From the NCBI GenBank assembly GCA_037140715.1, contig JBAXDX010000024.1, positions 1-34,251 on the forward strand: a stretch of 34,251 nucleotides of DNA, written 5' to 3'. Below are positions 8,230 to 16,500 of this stretch, piece after piece. The notes under the pieces were generated by a model, which was not told where the DNA came from, did no database searches, and saw nothing but the letters and a program-made list of their open reading frames with translations. The first letter of the stretch is position 1. Every line of letters begins with the position of its first letter. The translations under genes were made by a program, and so were the position numbers. The DNA comes from JAUZPB01 sp037140715. GTDB taxonomy: Bacteria; Bacteroidota; Ignavibacteria; Ignavibacteriales; SURF-24.

Positions 8230-9630
8230 ATGCAGATGCAGCGTAAGTTTGTACACACTTCAAGAATGACAGCTGATTTGCTGTTTTTGATACTGTCATT
8301 TATCGGTGCGCGGGCTGCCAGCCGCGATTATAAGCTTCTCAGTTTAGATTTTTTTGATATAACGTCTATTATAGTGCTGGGATTTGTCTGGTTCTTTTCT
8401 TCACGTATAACCGGACTGTATGATGAATTCCGCTCATGTAATTTCAGCTTTGAGTTTATCAGTCTTATAAAGAATGTACTGGCGCAGTCCCTGGCAGCGA
8501 TTGTTTTTATCTTTTTTATTAAAGAACTTTCCCTCTCGAGGATGTTTATTATAAACTATTCCCTGTTTCTGATAACCTCAGTCAGCATAGAGAAGTATGT
8601 TATCCGCAGACTGCTGGAAAGGTACAGACAAAAAGGGCGCAATCAGAGAAATGTTTTAATAATAGGCGCAGGACCCGTAGGCCGCAAGTTTTACGATTCT
8701 ATTCATAATAATTCTCATTTTGGTTATAAGTTTATCGGTTTCCTTGACGATGACAAAAAGGTTCCGCTGAATGGCAAGTACCTTGGCAAGATTGACCTTA
8801 TTGAGTATATGCTGGAAAATAAACATATAGATGATGTAATAATAGCTTTGCCCAATTATGCGGCAGATAAGATTGAGCATGTTATTACAACCTGCCAGAG
8901 ATATACTGCCAGGGTAAGAATAATTCCTGATTACTTTAAGTTTTTTTCGCATAAATACAGTGTATCAATGTTCGGCAGTTTTCCGATTATCTCGGTAAGA
9001 GATGACCGGCTTAACGAATTACACTGGCGTCTGCTAAAAAGAGCATTCGATACCGGATTTACTCTGCTCTTGTTTATACTTCTTTTCTGGTGGCTCTGGC
9101 CGGTAATTGCACTTGCGATAAAGCTGACGTCAAAAGGTCCTGTTTACTTTAAGCAGGAAAGATGGGGGAGGAATAACCGGAAATTTATAGCGATTAAGTT
9201 CCGTTCAATGAGCGATACCAGTAAGGATGTAGATGAAAAAGGTAAATACAACCAGGCAACAAAGGATGACCCGCGAATAACGGCGGTTGGAAAGATACTC
9301 CGGAAGACAAATTTTGATGAACTCCCGCAGTTTATTAATGTATTAAGAGGCGATATGTCGGTAGTGGGTCCCAGGCCGCATCCGATTCCGCTTAATATGG
9401 AATCGAAAGACAGTATTAAGGATTACATGCTCCGCCATCTTGTTAAACCGGGCATAACAGGCTGGGCGCAGGTAAATGGTTACCGTGGCGAAACTAAAGA
9501 TTCCTGTAAGATGCAAAAGAGAGTTGAGCATGATTTGTGGTATATTGAACACTGGTCTTTCTGGCTTGATATACAGATTATTTTTCTGACGGTCTGGCAC
9601 ATGATAAAGGGAGATCCGAACGCGTACTGA
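8230..9630 (+). CDS. wcaJ: Undecaprenyl-phosphate glucose phosphotransferase-like (initiating sugar transferase)
   Basis: A 466-residue polyprenyl-phosphate hexose-1-phosphate transferase. The first ~130 residues form four to five membrane helices. A Rossmann-like domain follows (VLIIGAGPVGRKF, then FIGFLDDD, about residues 140-240). The bacterial sugar transferase domain begins at KRAFDTGFTLLLF (about residue 275). Its catalytic segments are GPVYFKQERWG, IKFRSM, RKTNFDELPQFINVLRGDM, VGPRPHPIP and KPGITGWAQVNGYRGET, ending DPNAY as in WcaJ proteins. It would attach the first sugar phosphate to undecaprenyl phosphate, starting repeat-unit synthesis for the genes upstream. AGGA lies before the ATG at workable spacing. 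GC is visibly higher than in the upstream cluster. Glucose is the usual substrate in this subfamily but galactose is possible. Confidence 0.9.
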   Translation: MQMQRKFVHTSRMTADLLFLILSFIGARAASRDYKLLSLDFFDITSIIVLGFVWFFSSRITGLYDEFRSCNFSFEFISLIKNVLAQSLAAIVFIFFIKELSLSRMFIINYSLFLITSVSIEKYVIRRLLERYRQKGRNQRNVLIIGAGPVGRKFYDSIHNNSHFGYKFIGFLDDDKKVPLNGKYLGKIDLIEYMLENKHIDDVIIALPNYAADKIEHVITTCQRYTARVRIIPDYFKFFSHKYSVSMFGSFPIISVRDDRLNELHWRLLKRAFDTGFTLLLFILLFWWLWPVIALAIKLTSKGPVYFKQERWGRNNRKFIAIKFRSMSDTSKDVDEKGKYNQATKDDPRITAVGKILRKTNFDELPQFINVLRGDMSVVGPRPHPIPLNMESKDSIKDYMLRHLVKPGITGWAQVNGYRGETKDSCKMQKRVEHDLWYIEHWSFWLDIQIIFLTVWHMIKGDPNAY

Positions 9631-9670
9631 GACGTGTGGCCGTGCGTGTTGTTGTTACCCCCCGTTGTTT

Positions 9671-9705
9671 GGGGTTGTCGGGGGTTTTGGGGGTTGTTTG
9701 GGGGG
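9671..9705 (+). other. G-quadruplex-like tract
   Basis: Four G-runs (4, 5, 5 and 6 Gs at 9671-9674, 9680-9684, 9689-9693 and 9700-9705) are separated by T-rich loops of 5, 4 and 6 bases. This satisfies the standard G-quadruplex pattern on the + strand. The tract lies 41 bases after the sugar-transferase stop and 53 bases before the AlbA_2-domain gene. Its first part resembles sequence at 13422-13443, so it may belong to a dispersed repeat. Confidence 0.6.
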
Positions 9706-9758
9706 ATTTATTTTTCATAGTGCGATGGATGAATGAACAATAAACAGAAGTATGAATT

Positions 9759-11264
9759 ATGAACGAACAAATACTGGATATTAATCAGCCTGAAGGCAGA
9801 AGGCTTGAGTTCAAAGAGAACCTGAGCAGGGAATACCGGATAGAAAAAACTGCCGTAGCTTTTAGTAACGGGGCAGGTGGCGAAATATATCTGGGAATTA
9901 AGGATAAGGCAAAGGAGGTTGTTGGTTTTAGTGAAAGCGAGATCCTGAAACTTGAGCAACAGATTTCAAATATTATTTATGAAAATATTTCACCTGGCAT
10001 AATGCCTGAGATTAATATATTAAACTTTCAGGGGAAATATCTTTTAAGGGTAATCGTTTATCCAGGTGGACAAACTCCATATTTTATAAAATCACTTGGT
10101 TTAATTAAAGGAACTTATATCAGGGTAGGATCGAATAATAAACCGGCGGATGAAACAATTATTCAGGAACTTGACCGAAAAAAAAGGAATATCTCCTTTG
10201 ATTCAATATTATCTTATACGGTGCCGGCTGATGAACTGGATTTAACAATATTCGGCAATATCTTTCTGGAGCAGACAGGGAAGAAAATAGACAGCAAAGC
10301 GCTTGAAACACTCGGACTGATAAAAAAACAGGACGGGCAACGCCTGCCTACTACAGGGGCAATACTTTTAGCGTCATCCGATGTAAAAAACCGTGAATTT
10401 CCTTACTCTAAAATTGAATGCGCCAGGTTTAAGGGTACTACTACCTCCGAAACCATTGATTCATGTTCCATCACGGAACCGCTATGCCAACAGCCGGATC
10501 TGGCAATAAATTTTATAAAGAGGAACATAAAAAAAGGGTCGAAAATAAAAGAGCTTTACCGTGATGACCGCTGGGAGTATCCACTTGACGCGATTCGCGA
10601 GATAATTGTAAATGCAGTTATCCACAGGGATTATTCCCGACTCGGCAGTGATATCAAGGTTGCAATATTTGATGATATGCTTGAAATTACAAGTCCGGGT
10701 ACGCTGCCTCCGTCAATTGACATTAAAAATCTATCCAGCGGTTTGTCCGAAATTCGTAATCGTACATTAGCTCCTGTGTTCAAAATGCTTAATTTTATTG
10801 AGCAATGGGGTACCGGGTTTAAAAAATTAGATGCCAGGCTAAAGGATTATCCGGAAATAGAAGTTAAATTTCAGGAACCCGGCATTTCATTCCAGGTGCA
10901 GTTTATTAAAAGAATATCGGCTGAAACAGGCGGGAATCTGACTGGACAGGGGCAAGAATTAAGCGGGAATTCAAATGGGACTATGTCGGGACTAAGCAGG
11001 GACTATGTCGGGACTAAGCTGGGAATTCCCGGAGATAATGTAAAACAGATACTGGAATTATGTAATGAACCTGCTGCTCTCAGGGATTTGCTACTTAAAT
11101 TTGAACTCACTAATAAAAGTAAATTTAAAGACAGGTATATAAATCCGTTATTTGAAATGAATTTTTTGGAATTTACTATACCCGGTAAACCCAAAAGCCC
11201 AAATCAAAAGTATCTGACAACAGAGAAGGGAAAAATTTTATTGAATTCTTTGTTGCATGAATAA
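9759..11264 (+). CDS. AlbA_2-domain putative transcriptional regulator with HATPase-like and winged-helix domains
   Basis: A 501-residue protein of the group often annotated as a putative DNA-binding or RecG-like regulator. Residues ~10-125 form an AlbA_2 (Schlafen-type) domain: EGRRLEFKENLS, then KTAVAFSNGAGGEIYLGIKD. Residues ~275-390 form a GHKL/HATPase_c_4-like module: LDAIREIIVNAVIHRDYS, then ITSPGTLPPSI and FIEQWGTGFKKL. The last ~85 residues look like a winged helix. The linker around residues 407-421 contains four 11-bp DNA repeats. The stop codon lies inside a 44-bp repeat found again at 13304. The ribosome binding site is weak. The protein is probably cytoplasmic and DNA-binding; targets are unknown. 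It may control the flanking polysaccharide genes, but such genes are also common in mobile or defence-rich regions. Confidence 0.8.
   Translation: MNEQILDINQPEGRRLEFKENLSREYRIEKTAVAFSNGAGGEIYLGIKDKAKEVVGFSESEILKLEQQISNIIYENISPGIMPEINILNFQGKYLLRVIVYPGGQTPYFIKSLGLIKGTYIRVGSNNKPADETIIQELDRKKRNISFDSILSYTVPADELDLTIFGNIFLEQTGKKIDSKALETLGLIKKQDGQRLPTTGAILLASSDVKNREFPYSKIECARFKGTTTSETIDSCSITEPLCQQPDLAINFIKRNIKKGSKIKELYRDDRWEYPLDAIREIIVNAVIHRDYSRLGSDIKVAIFDDMLEITSPGTLPPSIDIKNLSSGLSEIRNRTLAPVFKMLNFIEQWGTGFKKLDARLKDYPEIEVKFQEPGISFQVQFIKRISAETGGNLTGQGQELSGNSNGTMSGLSRDYVGTKLGIPGDNVKQILELCNEPAALRDLLLKFELTNKSKFKDRYINPLFEMNFLEFTIPGKPKSPNQKYLTTEKGKILLNSLLHE
10977..11020 (+). repeat. Four 11-bp tandem units inside the AlbA_2-domain gene
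   Basis: The units GGGACTATGTC, GGGACTAAGCA, GGGACTATGTC and GGGACTAAGCT follow each other without a gap, equal to two 22-bp copies differing at one base. Because 11 and 22 are not multiples of three, the same DNA is read in different frames (GTMSGLS, then RDYVGTKL). Gain or loss of one or two units would frameshift the C-terminal winged helix. Confidence 0.85.
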
Positions 11265-11295
11265 TGTATGTTAATTCAATGGTATTGGTGTGTTG
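11252..11295 (+). repeat. 44-bp direct repeat, copy 1
   Basis: This stretch starts GTTGCATGAATAATGTATG and ends GGTATTGGTGTGTTG. It is identical to 13304-13347. It contains the last codons and stop of the AlbA_2-domain gene, so the repeat supplies that protein's C-terminal residues. It is followed at once by GACGCAC palindromes, as is copy 2. Confidence 0.9.
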
Positions 11296-11300
11296 TTGTC

Positions 11301-11441
11301 GTAGAGACGCACTGCTGTGCGTCTCTGTTGCGGCAGACGCACGGGGCATGTAGAGGCGCACTGCTGTGCGTCTCTGTTGTGGCAGACGCACGGTAGCAAG
11401 ACGCACGGTAGCAAGCAAGACGCACGGCAGTGCGTCTCTAC
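11301..11441. repeat. Cluster of GACGCAC palindromes (REP-like)
   Basis: The cluster contains AGAGACGCAC-TGCT-GTGCGTCTCT (11303-11326, a perfect 10-bp stem), a near-copy at 11352-11375 with one mismatch, and several single AGACGCACGG half-units. It ends with GACGCACGGCAGTGCGTCTC and AC. The left and right edges are also inverted copies of each other, so the whole segment can fold into one large hairpin. It is a non-coding REP-like element between the AlbA_2 gene and the Wzi-family gene. A second, shorter member is at 13347-13422. Confidence 0.85.
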
Positions 11442-11476
11442 CGCCGGATAATATAATTTATAATTTATAACATAAA

Positions 11477-13144
11477 ATGAACAAAAAAATATTTGTCGCT
11501 TTTCTTTTTATCTTATCTGTAAATTCGTTAAATGCTCAGATAGTTTATGAACCGCTTTTCAGGGATGTATATGTTTTCCTTGACAGACTTGCCCAAAAAG
11601 GCGTGATTGAATATAATGACCAGATAAAACCCCTCTCCCGCAGGTATATCGCTGAAAAACTTACCGAGTCTTTGCTAAAGGAACATCTGATGACAACTCT
11701 TGAAAAAGAAGAGCTGGCTTTCTATAAGGCAGATTTTTTTAATGAGTTAAGTTCTATCAGCAAAACTGACACAATTCCGGCTGGCGAAGGCGCAACTAGG
11801 ATTATCGAAAATGATTCTGGCGGAAGGTTAAGACTTCTTTCATACGCAGATAATCTCTTTAAGATAAATTTAAGTCCTGTTTATGGCTATGAACGCGGAA
11901 GTGATGATGGCAAAAGCTATGCGCATACCTGGAATGGTGCTTACTTTTATGGCAGTCTGACCGACAGGATCGGTTTCAGCTTTGATTTCCGCGACAATAG
12001 TGAGAAGGGGGATAATATCGACCGGACAAAGGCGTTTACTCCCGTTACGGGTATTGTTGTTGCTAAAGCTTCGGCTAATGAAGTTCAGTACAGCGAAATA
12101 AGAACTACTCTGGCTACCGGCTGGTCATGGGGTAGTTTTACTGTCGGGAAGGATTTCCTCAAATGGGGGCACGGCGAGAGCGGGCAGCTTGTTTTGTCTG
12201 ATAAGGCTCCTTCGTTTCCTTTTATAAGACTCGATATTAATCCGGTCAGGTGGCTGAGTTTTAATTATATACATGGCTGGCTGTCTTCCGATGTTCCGGA
12301 TTCGAATGCTATGTATGCTTCTTACAGAAAAGGTATAAAGTATGACCGCGAGATATTCAGGGATAAGTTCTATGCTTCCCATACACTTACGTTCAGGCTT
12401 TCCCCTGAGCTGTATATCGCACTGGGTGAATCAGTTGTTTATAGTGACAAGCTTGAATTGGCGTATCTTATGCCTCTTATGTTCTTCCGCTCGGCTGACC
12501 ATTACCTTAGTCAGGGCGGGAATAACGCCGGAGCAAATTCGCAGTTTTTCCTTGGTGTAAGTTCGCGTAATCAGATTAGGAATACTCATCTTTACGGGAC
12601 ATTATATATTGACGAGCTGACTCTGGAAGGACTTACTGATCCTCAGAAGCAGCGCACACAGATTGGTTTTTCTCTTGGCGGTTCAGTTACTGATCTTCCT
12701 TTGGATAATCTGACTCTGACGCTTGAATATACAAAAACGTACCCGTTCGTTTACAGGCACTATATCCCGACGCAGACATATTCAAATGCTAATTATCAGA
12801 TGGGGTACTGGGCAGGGGATAATGCGGATATAATATACGCTTCGCTGAATTACAGAATACTGCGCGGGTTTCAGGCTTCGGTCTGGGGTGAAGTTATCAG
12901 AAAAGGGGAGTATCCGTTTAACGAAGGAGTGGAAGCACAGTATGAGGTTCCCCAGCCGCCTTTTCTTTATGGGCTAAGAAGGAATTATTCATATACAGGG
13001 CTGAATGTAAAATATGAAATAACTCACGAGCTTTTCGCCAGAGGAAGGTTCATCTATAGCAGAAGTTCCTTTGAGCAGACTAATGGCGGGTTTACCGAAG
13101 CTGATGCAAAGGCATTCTATTTAGCGCTTTATTATGGACTTTAG
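11477..13144 (+). CDS. Capsule assembly Wzi-family outer-membrane protein
   Basis: A 555-residue exported protein with a signal peptide (residues ~1-20, ending SLNAQ) and a helical N-terminal region (YEPLFRDVYVFLDRLAQKG). A long beta-barrel-like sequence rich in alternating aromatic residues follows. The best family evidence is TVGKDFLKWGHGESGQLVL followed by SFPFIRLDINP, the conserved core of the Wzi/Caps_assemb_Wzi family. It ends in an aromatic-rich strand (YLALYYGL). In enterobacteria Wzi is an outer-membrane lectin that helps anchor capsule; here it would hold the polysaccharide made by the upstream genes, which is inference from context. The gene has no clear ribosome binding site; repeats of ATAATTTAT precede it. 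It is bracketed by two copies of the 44-bp repeat. Confidence 0.8.
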   Translation: MNKKIFVAFLFILSVNSLNAQIVYEPLFRDVYVFLDRLAQKGVIEYNDQIKPLSRRYIAEKLTESLLKEHLMTTLEKEELAFYKADFFNELSSISKTDTIPAGEGATRIIENDSGGRLRLLSYADNLFKINLSPVYGYERGSDDGKSYAHTWNGAYFYGSLTDRIGFSFDFRDNSEKGDNIDRTKAFTPVTGIVVAKASANEVQYSEIRTTLATGWSWGSFTVGKDFLKWGHGESGQLVLSDKAPSFPFIRLDINPVRWLSFNYIHGWLSSDVPDSNAMYASYRKGIKYDREIFRDKFYASHTLTFRLSPELYIALGESVVYSDKLELAYLMPLMFFRSADHYLSQGGNNAGANSQFFLGVSSRNQIRNTHLYGTLYIDELTLEGLTDPQKQRTQIGFSLGGSVTDLPLDNLTLTLEYTKTYPFVYRHYIPTQTYSNANYQMGYWAGDNADIIYASLNYRILRGFQASVWGEVIRKGEYPFNEGVEAQYEVPQPPFLYGLRRNYSYTGLNVKYEITHELFARGRFIYSRSSFEQTNGGFTEADAKAFYLALYYGL

Positions 13145-13166
13145 GTTGTGCGGAGGTATTCATTTA

Positions 13167-13264
13167 CACAGGGCGGATGCCCGAATGCTATTATATTATG
13201 CCTCTTCAGGGCAGACGCAGATAATAAATTACCAGTTCCCAGCATACCGAAGCCCTAAAGGGGC
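13167..13264 (+). repeat. 98-bp direct repeat, copy a
   Basis: It starts CACAGGGCGGATGCCC and ends GCCCTAAAGGGGC, and matches 13459-13556 at all but one of 98 positions. It is non-coding and lies just after the Wzi-family gene. The ending CGAAGCCCTAAAGGGGC is a small imperfect palindrome. The two copies flank the palindrome at 13347-13422. Confidence 0.9.
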
Positions 13265-13303
13265 GCGATATATTAGCGATGCGTGGCAGTTAACCTGACA
13301 GGC

Positions 13304-13347
13304 GTTGCATGAATAATGTATGTTAATTCAATGGTATTGGTGTGTTG
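13304..13347 (+). repeat. 44-bp direct repeat, copy 2
   Basis: Identical to 11252-11295. Here it is wholly intergenic and runs straight into a GACGCAC palindrome, repeating the order of copy 1. Together the two copies frame the 2.0-kb segment that carries the Wzi-family gene. Confidence 0.9.
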
Positions 13348-13422
13348 TAGAGACGCACTGCCGTGCGTCTCTCTGTTGCAAGACGCACGGGGGCAACAAG
13401 ACGCACGGCAGTGCGTCTCTAC
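13347..13422. repeat. Long GACGCAC hairpin (REP-like)
   Basis: The left arm GTAGAGACGCACTGCCGTGC plus GTCT (13347-13370) is the exact reverse complement of the right arm (13399-13422). Inner TGTTGC/GCAACA segments extend the stem with a three-base bulge and leave a short loop. Each arm is itself palindromic. It sits between the convergent Wzi-family gene and the T9SS cargo gene, where it may also act as a bidirectional transcription block. A run of 10 Gs follows at 13438-13447. Confidence 0.85.
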
Positions 13423-13458
13423 GTTGTTTGGGGTTGTGGGGGGGGGGTATTCGTTTTT

Positions 13459-13556
13459 CACAGGGCGGATGCCCAAATGCTATTATATTATGCCTCTTCA
13501 GGGCAGACGCAGATAATAAATTACCAGTTCCCAGCATACCGAAGCCCTAAAGGGGC
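13459..13556 (+). repeat. 98-bp direct repeat, copy b
   Basis: A copy of 13167-13264 differing at one base. It ends 35 bases before the stop codon of the minus-strand T9SS cargo gene. No protein is supported in any frame; short open frames through it overlap on both strands and look accidental. Confidence 0.9.
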
Positions 13557-13591
13557 ATTATACGTTAGCGATGGGCAAGCCTGCCCGTCCG

Positions 13592-16500
13592 TCATTTCAT
13601 TAACAGCATCTTCTTTGCAAGATTTATATTAGCTCCTGTTAATTTGTAAATATATAAGCCGCTTGTTAATCTTCCCGCATCAAATGTGACCTCATAATTT
13701 CCCGGGACCATATATTTGCTTAGTAAAGAAACGATTTCCTGACCAATTGCATTATAAACTTTCAGAGAATACATCCCACCTTCCTGAACCGAGAATTTAA
13801 TTCTGGTTGACGGATTGAACGGATTAGGGTAGTTCTGCTCAAGTTTACAAACTACAGGTACTGATGAATTCGTATTCACTCCGGTTTCTTCAAAAGCACC
13901 GCTGATTTTCAATAATTTGCCATCTTTGGTCCCGGCATATATTCCAGATGAATTTGGAATTGCAACAAATGAACTTATGCCATATCCTCCCAAACCAAAT
14001 GATGCCCAGGAACTTCCGTTGTCCGTTGAAATGAACACACCGTTAATCAGAGAGCTGACATAAATATTTTCTCCGTATGCTGAAACAGAATAAATGAATG
14101 ACACATTTAGAGATTTAACTTTCGAAAAGCTATTCCCTCCATCAGAAGATTTGTATAGTCCGTCTCCATAGGTTCCGGTGTATATGTCATTGGAGTTTGA
14201 GGCTAAAGACCAGATAACGCTGTAATTGCATGAGGTTTTTGTAAATACAGATCCGTCAGTACATTTGAAGATACCGCCACCGACTGTTCCCACAAAAAGA
14301 TCACTTCCTTTTACAGTCATTGCCTGAACAGCTGTAAATCCTCCCAGCGTAGTATTTTCCAGTTCCTGCCAGGAACTTCCGTCAACAGATTTGAATACTC
14401 CGTATCCCCAAGTGCCAGCGTACAAAGTTATTCCGTCAGTTGCCAATGCATGAACATCCCTGCCGTCTAGACTTATCGCCGAAATGCCGTCTAGTTTATA
14501 AACACCCTTTTCAGTCGCAGCATATAAATTATTTTTGAATTTAATTAAGGACCAGATATATGAGGATTTAATCTCACTATTAAATAATCCCCAGGTGTTC
14601 CCTTGATCCGTAGATTTATATATCCTGCCCCCCAGGGTACCTGCATACATATCATTCCCGTCAGCAAAAATCGTAAATATTGTTTCACCCGGAGTAAATG
14701 ATGAAACATTTGTCAAATTTGAATTACTGCTGTCATTAGTTGAGGAGATGCTGTTCGTCACCGTAACAGAAACACTTGACGCGTTATTTTCCGTATTCTG
14801 ATCGTATGTTGAAGAAGTTACAGAGACGGAATTTGTGACAATAACATTTAATGGGATGTTACCCTCGTAGGGAGAGAGACTGAACTGACCGTTTCCGGTC
14901 ATTGATTTTACAATCACCTGACCGTTGACTACTCCCGAAGGGAAACTCAGTGCTGCAGTTGGGGCTAAGATTGTGCCGGTTGCGTCAATTCCCTGAATTT
15001 TCAGATTTCTGGCCTGATAAAAGTTATACAGGACATTGTTTCTGGCTGTACCGTTTACTGTTAATCCACCTGACCAGCTCACATTTGTTCCGTCAATATT
15101 TACCAGAACAACCGATCCGTTTGGTACATATACTTCAAAATTATTTGCTGCCGATAAATCTGACCCTCTGACAGAAAACACATTCAGATATGCGTCCGAA
15201 CCTGTTAAAGTAATACAACCCCACTGAAATGTTGTTGTTCCGTTTGTTGAATAACCCGTCAGAGTATTGGCAGATAATCCTTCCAGATATGCTTTCGCCG
15301 AAGAAAAGTTTATGGGGTTATCATTCCTCAATTCTCCGTTGCTTATACTAACGGAGGTTTTGGGCAGATTGGTTGAATGCCAGTACACTGCATTTCCATT
15401 ATAAATTGCACCGGAAATAAAAGTGAGATCATTACCGACTATTAATACATCACCGCTGGGTGAAGTTAATTTATCCCCAATACTATAATTACTGAGAATG
15501 GCATTATGTCCTACTGCTACTTTACCTTCGGTATCACTTCCTAACTGATTTAGGTCTTCGATTACGAACAGGTTAAAATCCTTAGCTACACCGAGATCAA
15601 TTGATGTTCCATTAAGCCCCGCCGGGTCCAAATTTGCAGAGAGTGTTAACGTTGCAGAGTCACCGTTATTTAATGATCCGATGTTCCAGATGCCACTATT
15701 ATAATTTCCCTGAGATGCCGCGCCATTGATATTTTTCAATCCTGCCGGGATCTGATCTGTTACAACAATGCCGTCTGATTGTCCGGGTCCCTGGTTAGTA
15801 ACCTTAACACTATATGTGATTTGATCGCCACTCTTTGCAGTCTGTTTATCAGCTTTTTCCTCAATTACTAAATCGGCTTGTCTGATGTATCCTCCTCCGT
15901 CTATATTACTGAGATTAACATTGCCATTCAGATTGAATATGCTGGTTTTCATAGTTCCAGGGTCGAAATCGGAATCAGTCTGAGTATCAGAGCCTTGATT
16001 TTTCAGACTATACTGATATGAAGCCGGTAGTTCCGAAAATAAATAGTAATTACCTCCGGTAATAGTATTGAATTTATACTGTCCGGTTGTATCAGTCGTT
16101 TTTGTTGCGACCAGCATTCCAAATTCATTATATAGTTTGACATCCACGTTTGCCAAACCAGGTTCATTATTATCCCTTATTCCGTTTTTATTTTTATCTT
16201 CCCAAATAAGACCGCGGATTGAATTAGGTTTGGGATCAGCTAATGAAGGCAGATTGCCCTTATCAGTCGCATCAGCCGGGTTTGTTGAAACGGAAAACAA
16301 TACATCATTGAAATCATTGTCACTACCGGCATCCCTTTTCATATCCTCGAAGCCTAAAATTACTTTGCCTGTCCCCTGATCGTTGAACAATACATTGTGC
16401 CTTCGAAGGTTAGGGTCTGTCTCGGGATTGAATTGTGTATCCGAAAAGAGACGTGCAATACCGTCAGTTATGCTTGTTCCATTCCATCCGTTTGTCAGCA

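Noticed and set aside
11301..11441. GACGCAC repeats as a CRISPR array
   Set aside because: Spacing is irregular, units are palindromic and partly overlapping, there are no unique spacers of constant length, and no cas gene is present.
13316..13632. Several overlapping open frames on both strands in the repeat region
   Set aside because: They arise from the palindromic and duplicated DNA and show no start signals or family resemblance.
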